DNA from: Glandiceps talaboti
Taxonomy: Eukaryota > Hemichordata > Enteropneusta > Spengelidae
Assembly (NCBI RefSeq): GCF_964340395.1
Contig: NC_135562.1
Coordinates: forward strand, 12,284,543-12,348,542
Direction: 5' to 3'
Length of the DNA stretch: 64,000 nt
The notes under the pieces were generated by a model. That model did not search any database. It was not told the DNA's origin and saw nothing but the letters and a program-made list of their open reading frames with translations. Positions 22,491 to 33,760 of this stretch are shown here, in pieces; the first letter of the stretch is position 1; each line of letters opens with the position of its first letter. Made by a program: the position numbers and the translations under genes.

Positions 22491-24050
22491 AGTAGGGAAG
22501 TGAACTAGTCATGAGTTGACTGGTAAATCTCAGCATGGCTCAGTATTAAAATGATCTCATATACATAAGGGTTTTGTTGACCATAAGTTGTACGGTATAT
22601 GTGGAAACACCCAACTCTCATTACAAGAAAGGTCAGCTGATCCCTGTCTAGGCTGTAAACGTTTAATTATAGTTATTATTATGGGATTTCATAGTTTGAA
22701 TTCTACTTTTAAGACATTGAGGGTATAACTATGTTGTTTATGTGATGTTAATAAAGTCATTAATAAAACCCCAATCTGTTTAGTTTTCCTGGTGTCACTA
22801 CCCTCGTTAATTAATGACGTAGATTAGTTTTGGACGAAAATTTAGGTGTTGAAAGCAGTATGTCTGGCAGAGGTATAGAAAACGGTGTTCCAAAACAAAA
22901 TGATTCTATATAATCTTTATGGCTCCACTGATAAAATAGCATTTATTTGAGAATCTGGAATCGAAACCCTGGCCTTTAATAACCTGCGTACAGGCCCATT
23001 TATCAATCAAGACGCTGGCAAGGTAACACATAAAGCTAAAATTATCTGCTGACAGATCACAAGCACAAGTTATAGATAAGTCAGATGTTAGTAATTTGGG
23101 AAGATCTGAAATGTTTAGCTGATAAGTATTATATTATGTAGACAATAGTTTAATTACTTTGTAATCGTAATATATGTATGTCTGTGGAAATTGAATTTAA
23201 TAGAATGATTTGTAGCTGAGAAGTCTGAGACTCGATTTATATCATTGGCACAACAAATGCGCTTTATTGTCTAAATCTGAAATCGTAAAAAAATCGAAAA
23301 TACATATATTGCATATGTTTTAAATATTGAGGTGGTCATAATATATGGGATGTGAATTTGATAGTGATCGCAAAATATCTCATTTGAAACGATTTATCCT
23401 TGGTCAACTTTGATGAGTTGAAATCACTTAGTAATTGATACGGTTGCTGTAGAGAGTGGCAGAGCAGATGGCAGTCTAGTTAACATTCCCGACATATCCA
23501 GTCTGTCTCTGTCGTGTGCTGATCACACGTCTCGATAACACTAACATGTCGGGTTCCAATCTTTCCATTATACACAGAGAGACAAGACAAGACAAGGCCC
23601 TTTGAGGTTATCTCCAAAGATGTTCACTTCCATTGTTCTCTCAAAAGATTTAATAACCCTGGTATTAATAGACTTGTTTCACTATAATCTATTGAATTTC
23701 CGGGAAAGTAATTTTCCTCATATTTGATGTTAATAATAATGGAAAAAGTCTTGCGAAAAATCAACGTTTTAAATTTGACCTCTTTACCCACATTTAGAGT
23801 CAGTGTTGGGTTAGATGAAAATTGAAGTGTAAGAATCAATAATCTGCCAGTTTATAGAAACAGTTACGAACAAAAGAACATCTTTTGTCATCCATTGAAA
23901 ACCAGAGCTGTTATTTCTTGCATGACAGTGTGAAATAACAAGCAATGTGTCTTGGACAATGCCATAAAAGAAGCTGTGGTTTATGGACAATGTCCTTTAT
24001 AGGCTCTGATAAAATAATATTCTAAGACCATGGAATTAAAACATTGGGGT
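22491..24050. other. Mostly unassigned, includes a family 6 copy
   Basis: A dispersed family 6 copy lies at about 22840-23010. The remainder is AT-rich DNA with short open frames of ordinary composition and no gene. Confidence 0.45.
22840..23010 (-). repeat. Dispersed family 6, single copy
   Basis: Contains GGCTCCACTGATAAAATAGC and AATCGAAACCCTGGCCTTTA, the two diagnostic phrases of the family found in tandem at 11990-12720. Confidence 0.6.
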
Positions 24051-24056
24051 TTGAGG

Positions 24057-24290
24057 CAGCCATATGGATGAGGCTTTGGTATTTATTTTGGAATTTGAAT
24101 TTATAAACAATTTTGTCATGGCTTCCTACTTGAAAGGTCAAGGTGAAACAACATATGTCAAGTCCTTGTTTGTAACTAAATAAATTGCAAAAGATTATGC
24201 AACTAAATAAATTGCCAAAGATTATTAAATCTGTAAATAATGTTTATAGTTACTTTTTGTACATTTTTTAAAATAGATTTTTGCAATGTC
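24057..24290. mobile_element. TTAA-type palindromic foldback element, copy C (left arm only)
   Basis: Starts with degraded GCAGCCATATGGATGAG and contains the left-arm phrases through TAACTAAATAAATTGCAAAAGATTA, part of which is locally duplicated (about 24177-24225). It stops at TTTTTGCAATG, where family 2 sequence begins at about 24291. The right arm is absent. Confidence 0.75.
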
Positions 24291-24565
24291 TAGAGACTCG
24301 TAGTGACAACCCTTTAATAGGTCACAAGTATTTTCCGGGTGAATGAAGAAAAATGTTCAGGCAGAATAACAATTACATGTATACTAGCGCCAGAAATATC
24401 ACAGAAGAATTGGGAAAGTAATGGAAATTTTGAACGTTTTAACTCATATTTCGAAAACAAGCAGAACCAGTGACGTGTAGACACACACACTGTTATGATG
24501 TAGAATGACCAGAGTATATATTCCATATTTTTTGTTAAACTTGGCTCATGCACAGTCTAATAGCT
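24291..24565 (+). mobile_element. Foldback family 2, copy 2
   Basis: Same phrase order as 22165-22490: GACTCGTAGTGACAACCC, CACAAGTATTTTCC, CGCCAGAAATATCACAGA, TTTTGAACGTTTTAACTCAT, and TTTTTTGTTAAACTTGGCTC. It directly abuts the truncated palindromic copy C. Confidence 0.75.
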
Positions 24566-25083
24566 TTTAAACAAACATTTCATGTTAGTTTCTCTCTTTT
24601 GCTTCTCAAAATTATTTTTGAAATGGTGTGATCAAGTATCCATTACCCAGTTATTAGTCCAGTTCAATTCTCTACAGGAGAGTGGAATAGCTGTATGTCT
24701 CCTAATTATTGTTTATTCTTAGATGTAAATAAACACACCACTAAAGCTGCTATAAGTGTAAACAAACTTGCAATGACCTGGTCTGGCTAGATACTAGTAG
24801 ATGTCCTGTATAATATATAATATACAACTAAAAGTACAAAACACTTGCCCACAGTTTGAATTCCCTGAATGAAACCAAGTGACTATTTTCGTAATTATAA
24901 TTTTAATTATTAATATTTGCAATACTTTGATTAATTTATATATTCATGTAATTATCAGTATCATTATTATTAAAATTATTATTTCTATATTACATTCTTT
25001 AATTATTTATTTATTTATATCAAATTAAGACAAACAGCTCACTTAAAGCAAATGCAAAACCTACCAGAAAATCTAGATATGAT
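24566..25083. other. Unassigned AT-rich stretch
   Basis: Ends in a very AT-rich run (24890-25030) leading into the 38-bp minisatellite. No gene is seen. Confidence 0.5.
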
Positions 25084-25782
25084 ATGATGCACAGAGAGAA
25101 TGACAGTATATGGTTTGATGTATGATGCACAGAGAGAATAACAGTATATGGTTTGATGTATGATGCACAGAGAGAATGACAGTATATGGGTTGATGTATG
25201 ATGTACAGAGAGAATAACAGTATATGGTTTGATGTATGATGCACAGAGAGAATGACAGTATATGGGTTGATGTATGATGTACAGAGAGAATAACAGTATA
25301 TGGTTTGATGTATGATGCACAGAGAGAATGACAGTGTATGGTTTGATGTATGATGCACAGAGAGAATGACAGTGTATATGGTTTGATGTACCGGGTATGA
25401 TGCACAGAGAGAATGACAGTATATGGTTTGATGTATGATGGACAGAGAGAATGACAGTATATGGTTTGATGTATGATGCACAGAGAGAATGACAGTATAT
25501 GGTTTGATGTGTGATGCACAGAGAGAATGACAGTATGTGGTTTGATGTATGATGCACAGAGAGAATGACAGTATATGGTTTGATGTATGCTGCACAGAGA
25601 GAATGACAGTATATGGTACGTTTGATGTATGATGCACAGAGAGAATAACAGTATATGGTTTGATGTATGATGCACAGAGAGAATAACAGTATATGGTTTG
25701 ATGTATGATGCACAGAGAGAATGACAGTATATGGTTTGATGTATGATGCACAGAGAATAACAGTATATGGGTTGATGTATGA
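25084..25782. repeat. 38-bp minisatellite, about 18 units
   Basis: The unit is ATGATGCACAGAGAGAATGA followed by CAGTATATGGTTTGATGT. Units start at 25084, 25122 and every 38 bp with few substitutions (GACAG/AACAG, GTTTG/GGTTG alternations). Small insertions break the phase near 25374 and 25390 and again near 25617. On the minus strand all three frames stay open for about 245-260 codons because the unit lacks stops in every frame. The peptide is a low-complexity repeat of SNHILSFSLCIIHQT type. I do not treat it as a gene. Confidence 0.95.
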
Positions 25783-27043
25783 TTGAACCACTAAGAATGT
25801 AAACAAAAAGTGACACAAAATGTCACTCTGATGGAAATAGAATTACAGGACAAGATCATCAGCTGCTTGTTGTTTCAACCTTGAGTTATGAAATGTTAAA
25901 TATGCAATACTTTCTTTCCGGTTTCATTCTTTTGGTGTGAGTGTCAGCAGGAGTGATTTTCATACAGACCATGTCCTTCAAACTATGACCAGCTGATTTG
26001 AAATGGCAATCTTCATTGAACCAATTCTATGTTTGTCACGGTGGGCAGCAAATAGTGTCCTCATTTCTAGTGTAGTCTGGTACGCATTGCATTGCATTCC
26101 ACATCTTGTTTATGTGTTGAGTGATGTAATATTAGGACACTGGCTTAAAGTCAACTTTAGAATGCAAACAACAATGTCAGGATATGGGTTTCTTATACCG
26201 GTATGTCCATGGCACTGCATAAACACACACACACGCACACACATGCACGTATGCATGCATGTATGTGCACACACAAACAAACAGAATCCTACACCTACCT
26301 TAGTACCTACCCTACTTTGACGGCCATATTTGATTTATCAGAAACACATATTATTTCAGTACAATTGTGTTATTGACCCTTTTAGTTCAAGTTGGGATGA
26401 GAGTTTGGACTGGGACCTGACTTAAAAAGGGATAAACGTAATTGAATATTTCTTATCAATTTCTAAGCCTGGTAAATGATAATTGCATCGTGACGTGCAA
26501 TGCATGGCATTACAAATGGAAAAGTGCCAAGTAGTCTGTACTGGACATGGTGGTCTTCAATTTCAAATTAGACTCTCAAACATGTACAAGACAAGGAGAG
26601 GTAACTTAATTGACCAATTGTTTGTTTGAAGTCTGTTGACTGACATAGACAGGGTACAAGGCCATACTAAAATGATTTCATAAACAGATGCATCTAACAC
26701 ATACTGTTATCTAGTCATCATGATCAGTATTAACTTATTCAAACAAAGCTGCCAGGACCAAATTTGGAAGAAAAGCAGTACATTGATAAACACAGTCCCA
26801 AAAAAGATTTTTGTGTAACTTATATGTTTCATATTTTGGATAATGGTTTCTCCTCTGATAAACTGCAGTCTGTAACCTGAATCTAATTGTCTTATTGTAA
26901 GATATACTTTAATAGTATGCCTGAAGTGCTATTAGGGGGACCCAATATTGTTTTAATTTCTTGACGTGAGATCACTGTATGGATTATCATGTGTTCTCAA
27001 CAAAACTGAAACATTCAGGCCACCAGCTTTGATATAATATTAA
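25783..27043. other. Unassigned stretch
   Basis: A short CA/CATG-rich tract lies at 26220-26275. Open frames up to 105 codons (26003-26320) have no recognised family features. No gene is called. Confidence 0.45.
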
Positions 27044-27277
27044 AATGGCCATATAGATGAGAATTGGGTATTTATTTTGGATTTTTAATTCATAATACAA
27101 CTTTACTATGTTTTTCTATTTGAAAAATTATACCAAGTGCTTGTGTGTAACTCAATTAATGGCAAAAAGATGCAAACAGTGTAAAGAGTTTGTTATTGTA
27201 TGTACAATAACAAACCTTTTTTAATGTTTTGCAATTTATCACGTTACAAACAAGGACTTGATATATGTTATTTATTA
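27044..27277. mobile_element. TTAA-type palindromic foldback element, copy D (right end lost)
   Basis: TTAA at 27040-27043 precedes AATGGCCATATAGATGAG. The left arm and the palindromic centre around TTATTGTATGTACAATAACA are present. The right arm stops near GACTTGATATATGTTATTTA, about 70-100 bp short of a full end. Confidence 0.8.
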
Positions 27278-29142
27278 GGGGAATTAAATTTCCTTGCATA
27301 TGTAGGAGTAAAATTCTTTGTAAGTTAAAAGCTTGGAAAATTTAACACTACATGTGTGCAGTTTTGAAGTTTTTCAAATGGTATGAATTTCAGTGGCCTT
27401 GAGTGAGGGCAACTATATATGAAACTACATGTAGTAGTCATGTAGTAGTCTAGCGCCACCACACAGAGAAATTGTTGTAAGGTCAGAGGTCACAATTACT
27501 ATGCTTGGCTCCATCATAAGCAGCTCATAAGTTGCTAGGCAGTATCACCTCCCAGGATTCATAATATCAGGTACACACTGTCAATGCCAAATGAAGATTT
27601 GGACTTGCATGTGTCACTTTTTATGATAAAATTATACGATACAAGACATAATGTTTTAATTTCCTGTGAAAATATCAACAAAAGGGGAAGATATTTTACA
27701 GCCAGAGAAGACACAGGGACAAAAAAATTTGTTGTTGTACTTATAGTTACTATCAACCCATGCACACAACTATAAAATTTTAAAGACTTTACAAATGCTA
27801 TAAAAGCCACAAGATATCTACACTAAAAACATTATTAGATTAAGAAATTGTTATCAAAGTAAGGTCATTACAGAATTGAGCCATTAACTAAGGAAGTGGG
27901 GTTTCTTATCTTTCTTATCACTGAATGATGTTTGTTGGCAATATTTACAAATGTGATAAAGCACTATTACATAACACATCAGGCAAAGCTAAGCTCAATA
28001 TCTAAGTGTGAAGCCCCTAATGTCATATCAGTTGTTATCAATTTTACTGACCCATTAGCAGTGACATTGCAAATAGCTTTAGAGATGCAAACAATTTTTA
28101 TGACACCCGACTTGCTGGCTCACCAAGTCGGGAAAGTCTCACTTGAACTGCTAATGCAAACATCCGTCATGCTCAAAGTGGTACAAACTGAGTTTATAAG
28201 CTTTAATTTACTTAAAGTGCAAATACTTACAAAAAAACTTCATTTAAACTAATCTAGTATAATTTTATTGTCGATGCATGCCTTCTATATGACATTACAA
28301 TTTGTGTTCTGGGATTGTTAGAATTGTTGATTGCATAGTAGGGAGTTCCTGTTCATCTTTTGATACGTATGATGAATTATGGCATCGGATCATTCATAAG
28401 GTATATCGTAATACCAGGTTTGAGTTCAGTAAGTTGCAAGTGATGGTTAAGTATATGTCAGTAAGTAGAATGCTGTGAGTACCCCTTAATATATGTAGAA
28501 AAAAATGACACCCAAAAATATAAAAACTCAGCTTAGGTGATCCTAATTGAGAATAGAGTTTGGGAGAAGATTGCCAAAGGTACCTTTGGATTTCAGATTT
28601 TGTGAAAGATGCTATTTAGGTTTAATGAGTTTCATTTCATTTTTAGATTGTCCAATTCAGTATTTTGAAAAGTTAGTTTTATTTAGTGAATGATAAATAA
28701 TATAGATAGACAATTTTCTTTATAAATAAGATTATGACAGGACATCTCACTGTCGGGAGATTTTTAATTAAATTGTGATTTATTTATTCATTTCAACAGA
28801 ATTGTATATTTGTAATATTTACGGACTTCAAGAAACTACAATTTATATTAGCATCCTCTAGGTTTCACCCTATACTTTATCGTCCAACAACTTAGTTACC
28901 ACACACAAAGTTTAGTGCTCTGCATTTTCATGTCCTGTTAATTTAAAATATCACCGGCAAAATCTGAAATTCAAGTATGAAATTTTACTTATTTTATTCA
29001 TGTAATTCGTGACAAAAAATGTTGCGTGAGATGTAAAAAAACATTGTGTTGCATATAAATTAAAACTCTATAGTGTCTTTAGTTCTGTAGTACAGAGAAT
29101 AATTACAGAAGTATTATTTAATGTGGAACGTTTCTACTCATC
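27278..29142. other. Unassigned stretch with one hairpin
   Basis: A 106-codon plus-strand frame (27932-28252) has no recognised domains. The hairpin CCCGACTTG...CAAGTCGGG lies at 28106-28132. Near 28990-29040 a phrase GTTGCGTGAGATGTAAAAAA matches foldback family 7 at 42960 and 44640. Confidence 0.45.
28106..28132. other. 9-bp perfect hairpin with 9-base loop
   Basis: CCCGACTTG at 28106-28114 pairs with CAAGTCGGG at 28124-28132. It has no T-run after it, and this is eukaryotic DNA, so a terminator reading is not supported. Possibly part of an unrecognised repeat. Confidence 0.6.
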
Positions 29143-29146
29143 TTAA

Positions 29147-29612
29147 AGTGGCCATATGAGGATTTGGTACTTATTTTGGATTTTTAATTTATTAAATAAT
29201 TCTATCATGGCTTTCTACTTGCAAAAACCAAGTTGCAAAAACCAAGTGGCCATATGAGGATTTGGTACTTATTTTGGATTTTTAATTTATTAAATAATTC
29301 TATCATGGCTTTCTACTTGCAAAAACCAAATGTGAAACAACATATGCCAAGTCTGTGTTCGTGACTCAATACCTTGCAAAAAGCTAAAAAATGTGTAAAA
29401 AGTTTGTTATTGTACGTACAATAACAAAGATTTTACATTTTTATTTATATAATTATAATCTTTTGTAATTGACAGCATTGAGTTGCAAACAAGGACTTGG
29501 TATATGTTGTTTCACATTGATTTTTCAAGTACTATTCACTAAGGAAGCCATGATAAAATTGTTTTATAAAAAAATAAAAAATAAATACTCAATCCTTATC
29601 AATATGGCCACT
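29147..29612. mobile_element. TTAA-type palindromic foldback element, copy E, with a 98-bp arm duplication
   Basis: Exact TTAA at 29143-29146 and 29613-29616 flank AGTGGCCATAT...ATGGCCACT. The left terminal 98 bp are present twice in tandem (29146 and 29244), nearly identical, implying a recent duplication. The centre reads TTGTTATTGTACGTACAATAACAA, a perfect palindrome (about 29403-29428). No open frame of note. Confidence 0.9.
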
Positions 29613-29653
29613 TTAATTTCATCAATCAACAGTGCATTAAAATATCTTCCTGG

Positions 29654-29763
29654 ACCAATACTTGACGACTGACAACCATCTCCATCTGGGAATGAGGCCG
29701 TAACCTTAAAAAAGGGCCTCATTCTTAGATGAAGGGATGGCTGTCAGTTGTCAAAATATTGGT
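29654..29763. other. 110-bp hairpin with ~47-bp imperfect arms
   Basis: The arm 29654-29699 (ACCAATACTTGACGACTGAC..., ending AATGAGGCC) pairs with 29715-29763 (GGCCTCATT..., ending AATATTGGT), with a few mismatches and small bulges and a 15-base loop. It is isolated and not part of the families named here. It has the size and shape of an animal pre-microRNA or of a very small foldback element. No expression evidence is available from sequence. Confidence 0.7.
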
Positions 29764-30066
29764 AGTAAGTCTGATATTCTATTGCACTGTTGATTTTGTT
29801 GAGAATTCTACACATTTCTAATCTGAAGCACACCCACTTAGTACGTATAAATACTGCCAAACGGTGTCTGGAAAGAGTATTTCTACTGAGAAATTGCTCA
29901 CTTCATTTAAATATAGAAGAGGTTTACTGATAGAAAATTTGACTTTTTGCTTGAAGAAGTGTACTGAGTTTGAAATATGTATAGAAAATACAGTGAATGT
30001 ACACAATGGAAAAAAAAACTGCAAGCACTATCATCAAACAGAAATGGAAAGTATGGTCCAATTTAA

Positions 30067-30220
30067 AGCAACTATGTGGATGAGGAGTGTGTATTTATTT
30101 GGGGTTTTAAATTTATGATAAAACTTTATCATCACTTGAAAAATCAATGTCAAGCAACAAGGACCAAGTCTGTGTTTGTAGCGCAATACAATCATTGCAA
30201 AAAGCTTAACAATGCGGTTG
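30067..30220. mobile_element. TTAA-type palindromic foldback element, copy F (left arm only)
   Basis: TTAA at 30063-30066 precedes AGCAACTATGTGGATGAGGA. Left-arm phrases AATTTATGATAAAACTTTAT, CACTTGAAAAATCAATGTCA and TTGCAAAAAGCTTAACAATG follow. The centre and right arm are missing and copy G starts 46 bp later. Confidence 0.75.
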
Positions 30221-30265
30221 CCAAATACTGTGTTAACTATATGCTGGAGTGGCATTCCCCTTGAA

Positions 30266-30605
30266 AGTGGCCATATGGATGAGGAGTTGGTTTTCATTTT
30301 GGATTTTTAATTTATAAAACAATTTTATCATGGCTCCCTACTTGAAAAATCAATGTGAAACAACATACACCAAGTCTGTGTTTGTATCTCAATACATCGC
30401 AAAAAAAATGTGTAAAAAGTTTGTTATTGTATGTACAACAACAAACATTTTACACATTTATTAATTTGAAATTTATTGAGTTTAAGACACACAAGGACTT
30501 GGTATATGTTGTTTCACATTGATTTTTCAGGTAGGAAGCAATGATAAAATTCTTTTATTAATTAAAAATCCAAATAAATACCCAACCCACATCCATTTGG
30601 CCACT
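30266..30605. mobile_element. TTAA-type palindromic foldback element, copy G (full length)
   Basis: Begins AGTGGCCATATGGATGAGGA and ends GGCCACT, with TTAA at 30606-30609 on the right; the left flank is TGAA, two changes away. The arms are complementary over nearly the whole 340 bp, with centre TTGTTATTGTATGTACAACA. Close to consensus length. Confidence 0.88.
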
Positions 30606-30929
30606 TTAAAGTGCTTTGTTGAATATCAGCTGCAAAATTAATGAATTTCTCCTAAATATCTAATGAATCAAAGTTAAAGCGATTCTAAAGAGAGTTTATG
30701 CCGACATTTACAATATAATTCTTACTTAAATTCAATGTTTTGTCAAATGAAGATTTCACAGGAAATTGAATTTATATGAAGTGAATAGTACTGTTGTAGC
30801 CTAGGAAAGAAAGAGATGAACTCTTTTTTAAACACCTGTTTGCACATCAATCTTACCTTTATATCATCCTGAATTTCAAACTTGAAAATGCGACAATGAT
30901 AGTCTTAAATACATTGATCTGGTCAGCAA

Positions 30930-31090
30930 AGCCTCTCGGTAAAGCCAGCGAATTTTCAGTTTGACAAAGCACGGTAAAGCCAGCGAATTTTCAGTTTGAC
31001 AAAGCACACGTTGGCCTGAACAGGCAAACATTACTTGTAAGTATTTAGAACCCTTGGTTGTGATACCAGAACTAATTATTATTACCATTA
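30930..31090 (+). repeat. Dispersed family 5, copy 1, with a short tandem duplication
   Basis: Shares GGTAAAGCCAGC, AGTTTGACAAA, ATTACTTGTAAGTA and AATTATTATTA with 50335-50460. In this copy CGGTAAAGCCAGCGAATTTT and the following 15 bases are present twice in a row (about 30939 and 30972). Confidence 0.65.
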
Positions 31091-31130
31091 GAGTGGTATA
31101 CTTTGCTAGAAAAACTAATATTGCTATATG

Positions 31131-31510
31131 AATATTATATAGTCTAGTAACTATATATGTGGTCGTTTCTACAATCTCTCTCTCCACATATACATGTAGT
31201 CAAATGGACAAATTCTACCAAAAATCTAGCTAAATCTCCTGCTGGGGATAGGGTAAACAGCGCATGTCAGTACATGTAGTAATCCATCACACACTGACAG
31301 GAATGGTTACTTTGTTCAGTTTACAACAAACTAAACCACCAGTGTGAAAATAAGTCATGTGAGGATGCTATAATGTCATTATGTTATATCAACACTCCAG
31401 TAGCATTAATCTACCACTGTCAGTGGTAAGAATGGAAAGCCATTTGACTATATGGTAGAGAGAGACCATAGAAAGCGACCACACATGTAGTTACCATACT
31501 GAATATTACA
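31131..31510. mobile_element. Foldback family 4, copy 2
   Basis: Inverted ends: AATATTATATAGTCTAGTAA near 31132 and its degraded complement ending TACTGAATATT near 31508. Inside these lie GGTCGTTTCTACAATCTCTC on the left and GAGAGAGACCATAGAAAGCG on the right. The interior matches 5320-5560. Non-coding, about 380 bp. Its GAGAGAGA arm motif is not expanded here. Confidence 0.75.
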
Positions 31511-32318
31511 ACTGGATGTTTATATCCCGATATATTCATCAGAAATTTGAAACCCACAGATTGAATGCAGTTTTGTCTCCATCCCAAGGTATACTGTTTG
31601 TTTCCATCAGAAGTTTCAGCATCAGTGTGCCCTCTGTAAGCCAATTTGACACGCCACTGACAGACACAATTTCTAGTGACGGACCAACATTTGTTGTTCC
31701 CCTATCTCTTACTATGTGGTGACTCACAAGAAATCCCAGTTTTTCTCATTTTGACTCACAACAACAACATTTGGCTATCATTATAGGGCACACTGTTTAG
31801 CATCCCTTTACTTGTAACAGAAGGGAATTTTGTGAAATATGTGTCCCTGAAATGTAGGTATCTATAATTTTTTAAGGTATTCACAATGTGTTTGAAGTAA
31901 ATTTGCTTTTGTGTTTCATTTTTTGCACATCAAGGTTTCTTTTGCTCCTTCATGCAATATTACAGTGTAATAATTTCTTACGTTGTCTTACCTTTTTGAC
32001 TTGAAACATCAGTGATTTCAACACTTCTTAGGGACTGTTTAATCAGTAACTTTAAATTGGCCCTTAAAAGGTTAATATAGTGTTGTTTCCGTAGGTGTTA
32101 GGACCCTGTTAGAAAAAGAAAGAAATATGGTTTACAAATATTCATAAAAATTATACAGCATGATCACACATTTTTGTGTGTAGTGAATGATCGCGTCCTC
32201 ATTTGCAAATCATTTACGTGCAGGTATGCAATAATGTTTTCGGTATTGCACTGCAGTGAAAATACCACGAATATGCGTGTGCACCGGTGCATGTGACTTC
32301 TTCTATTTTTGTGTACAT
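31511..32318. other. Unassigned stretch
   Basis: Overlapping 62-74 codon frames near 31420-31730 on both strands partly overlap the foldback end and have no recognised features. No array or element is evident from 31740 to 32300. Confidence 0.45.
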
Positions 32319-33165
32319 AGTATGTAAATATAATTATTTCAAAACTGTGTATTGATACATAAATTTATTACTACCAGTAGAAGTTATCTCCTCTGTTTTC
32401 TATCAGAAGTACTGCTTAAATGAGGTGAATATTATAGAAAACACTTTTACTAAACAAATATGGGTAGTAAAGTGATAATTAAAATTAAGTGTCTTCCTAT
32501 CTATGTATGAGATAATAGAGATTTGTACTTAAGTATGTAAATAGAATTTTTTCAAAACTCTGTAATGATACAACAAATTAATAACTAGAAGTCCTCAGTT
32601 TTCTAGCGGCGATAGTGTTCAAATGAGGTGAAACATAGAAAAATGCATTCATGAAACAAGTATGGGTATGGAAGGGGATTAGATGTAGTTTCCCTATTCT
32701 TATATGAGATAACATGGCAGCCTTATTGCCTGTATTAAGTATGTAAATATGATTAGTTTAAAATCTACAGGAATACACAAATTCATTACCAGAAATAAAT
32801 CCTATGTTTTCTATCACAAACAAGGTTCAATTGAGATAAAATTGTATCAAAAAAACTACAATGTATAAACCAAGTATTGGTGAGACTGAATGTCTGTGTC
32901 CATGCATGGTTTGATATGATTGCCTAGTTAATAATAATATAAATATGATAATTTCTAAACCTGAAGTTAAACAAAAATTCAAACAATAATTCTAGCTAGG
33001 ATATATTTTTCAAAGTGGGTAAGTTTTAACAAAAAAATGGACTTGATGAACAATTATAGGGAGTAAAATAGTGAACTTCAGAATTTGCACCAAGCTTTGA
33101 CATAATATGGAGACCAAAATGTTGTGTAAATATACATGTGTAGTCATCTTTAAAACTTCTCTAAT
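32319..33165. repeat. Degenerate tandem array, unit about 185-214 bp
   Basis: TATGTAAATA or variants occur at 32321, 32534, 32740, about 32938 and about 33123. Each is followed by TTCAAAAC-TGT-type sequence, then CAAATT(C)ATTA, GTTTTCTA(TC), CAAATGAGGTGAAA and a TATGAGATAATATGG-like phrase. About four units. The last ones are strongly diverged, so the array is old. A related unit reappears at about 33605-33760 beyond the inserted LINE end. Confidence 0.75.
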
Positions 33166-33177
33166 CTGACTCAAATT

Positions 33178-33600
33178 TATTTATTTATTTATTTATTTAA
33201 TGGAAGACCAATGGGAGAAAGTTTCATTTGTACAGGCTCCTAAAAATGAAAAACTAGACAACAAGACAGAACTAGAAATACAAAAACACACACACACATG
33301 TCAAACAAACAAAGCTAACAAAATGCACATAAAACACACTTTACAAGACATAATATATAAAATCAATCTTGCCAGGTGGACTTGAGATGACCCAAAATTG
33401 CATTAAAATTTTTCAAGAGTTTAATTAAATTCAATATTAGAAATACTGAAAGGAAGATCATTATATTAAGTTGTTGTACATCGCTGAATGGCACAGTATT
33501 TAAAAACATTTATTCTACTGACAGGTCTAAAACAAGTAAAATTTCTAGTATTAATCACATATATTCTGTCAATAACTATGAAAATGTTAAATTTCACAGA
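33178..33600 (-). pseudogene. LINE 3' end with ORF2 C-terminal remnant, three or more stops
   Basis: Minus strand: a (TAAA)n tail (about 33178-33200) preceded by a 3' UTR and, at about 33570-33380, a decayed frame containing INTRN, RPVSRINVFKYCAIQ, a stop, YNDLPFSISNIEFN, a stop, and TLEKF. The order Asn-Thr-Arg, then Phe-x-Tyr, then (Trp/Tyr)-Asn-x-Leu-Pro-x-x-Ile, then Phe-Lys-like matches the extreme C-terminus of many LINE reverse transcriptase polyproteins. It interrupts the ~205-bp tandem array, so it inserted after the array formed. Confidence 0.7.
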
Positions 33601-33604
33601 AAAA

Positions 33605-33760
33605 CAAGCTACTTCGGCAAAGGTTTAGTCACTGTGGTAAAGTTGTCAGCTTCAACATTTCTGTATGACGCAATATGGAGGCCTAGTTAGAAATACGTAA
33701 AGATGATTCTTTACATGTAGAATTGGACACTGAATCACAAGAAAACATTACATCTATGAT
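33605..33760. repeat. Displaced unit of the ~205-bp array
   Basis: TTTCTGTATGACGCAATATG followed by GAGGCCTAGTTAGAAATACG and TAAAGATGATT resembles the CATAATATGGAGACC...TGTAAATAT junctions of the array at 32319-33165. Separated from it by the LINE end. Confidence 0.45.

Noticed and set aside
25020-25818. Minus-strand frames of 243, 247 and 259 codons
   Set aside because: All three frames run through the 38-bp minisatellite and are open only because the unit lacks stops; the peptides are low-complexity repeats.
28106-28132. Rho-independent terminator
   Set aside because: No T tract follows the hairpin and the context is eukaryotic non-coding DNA.
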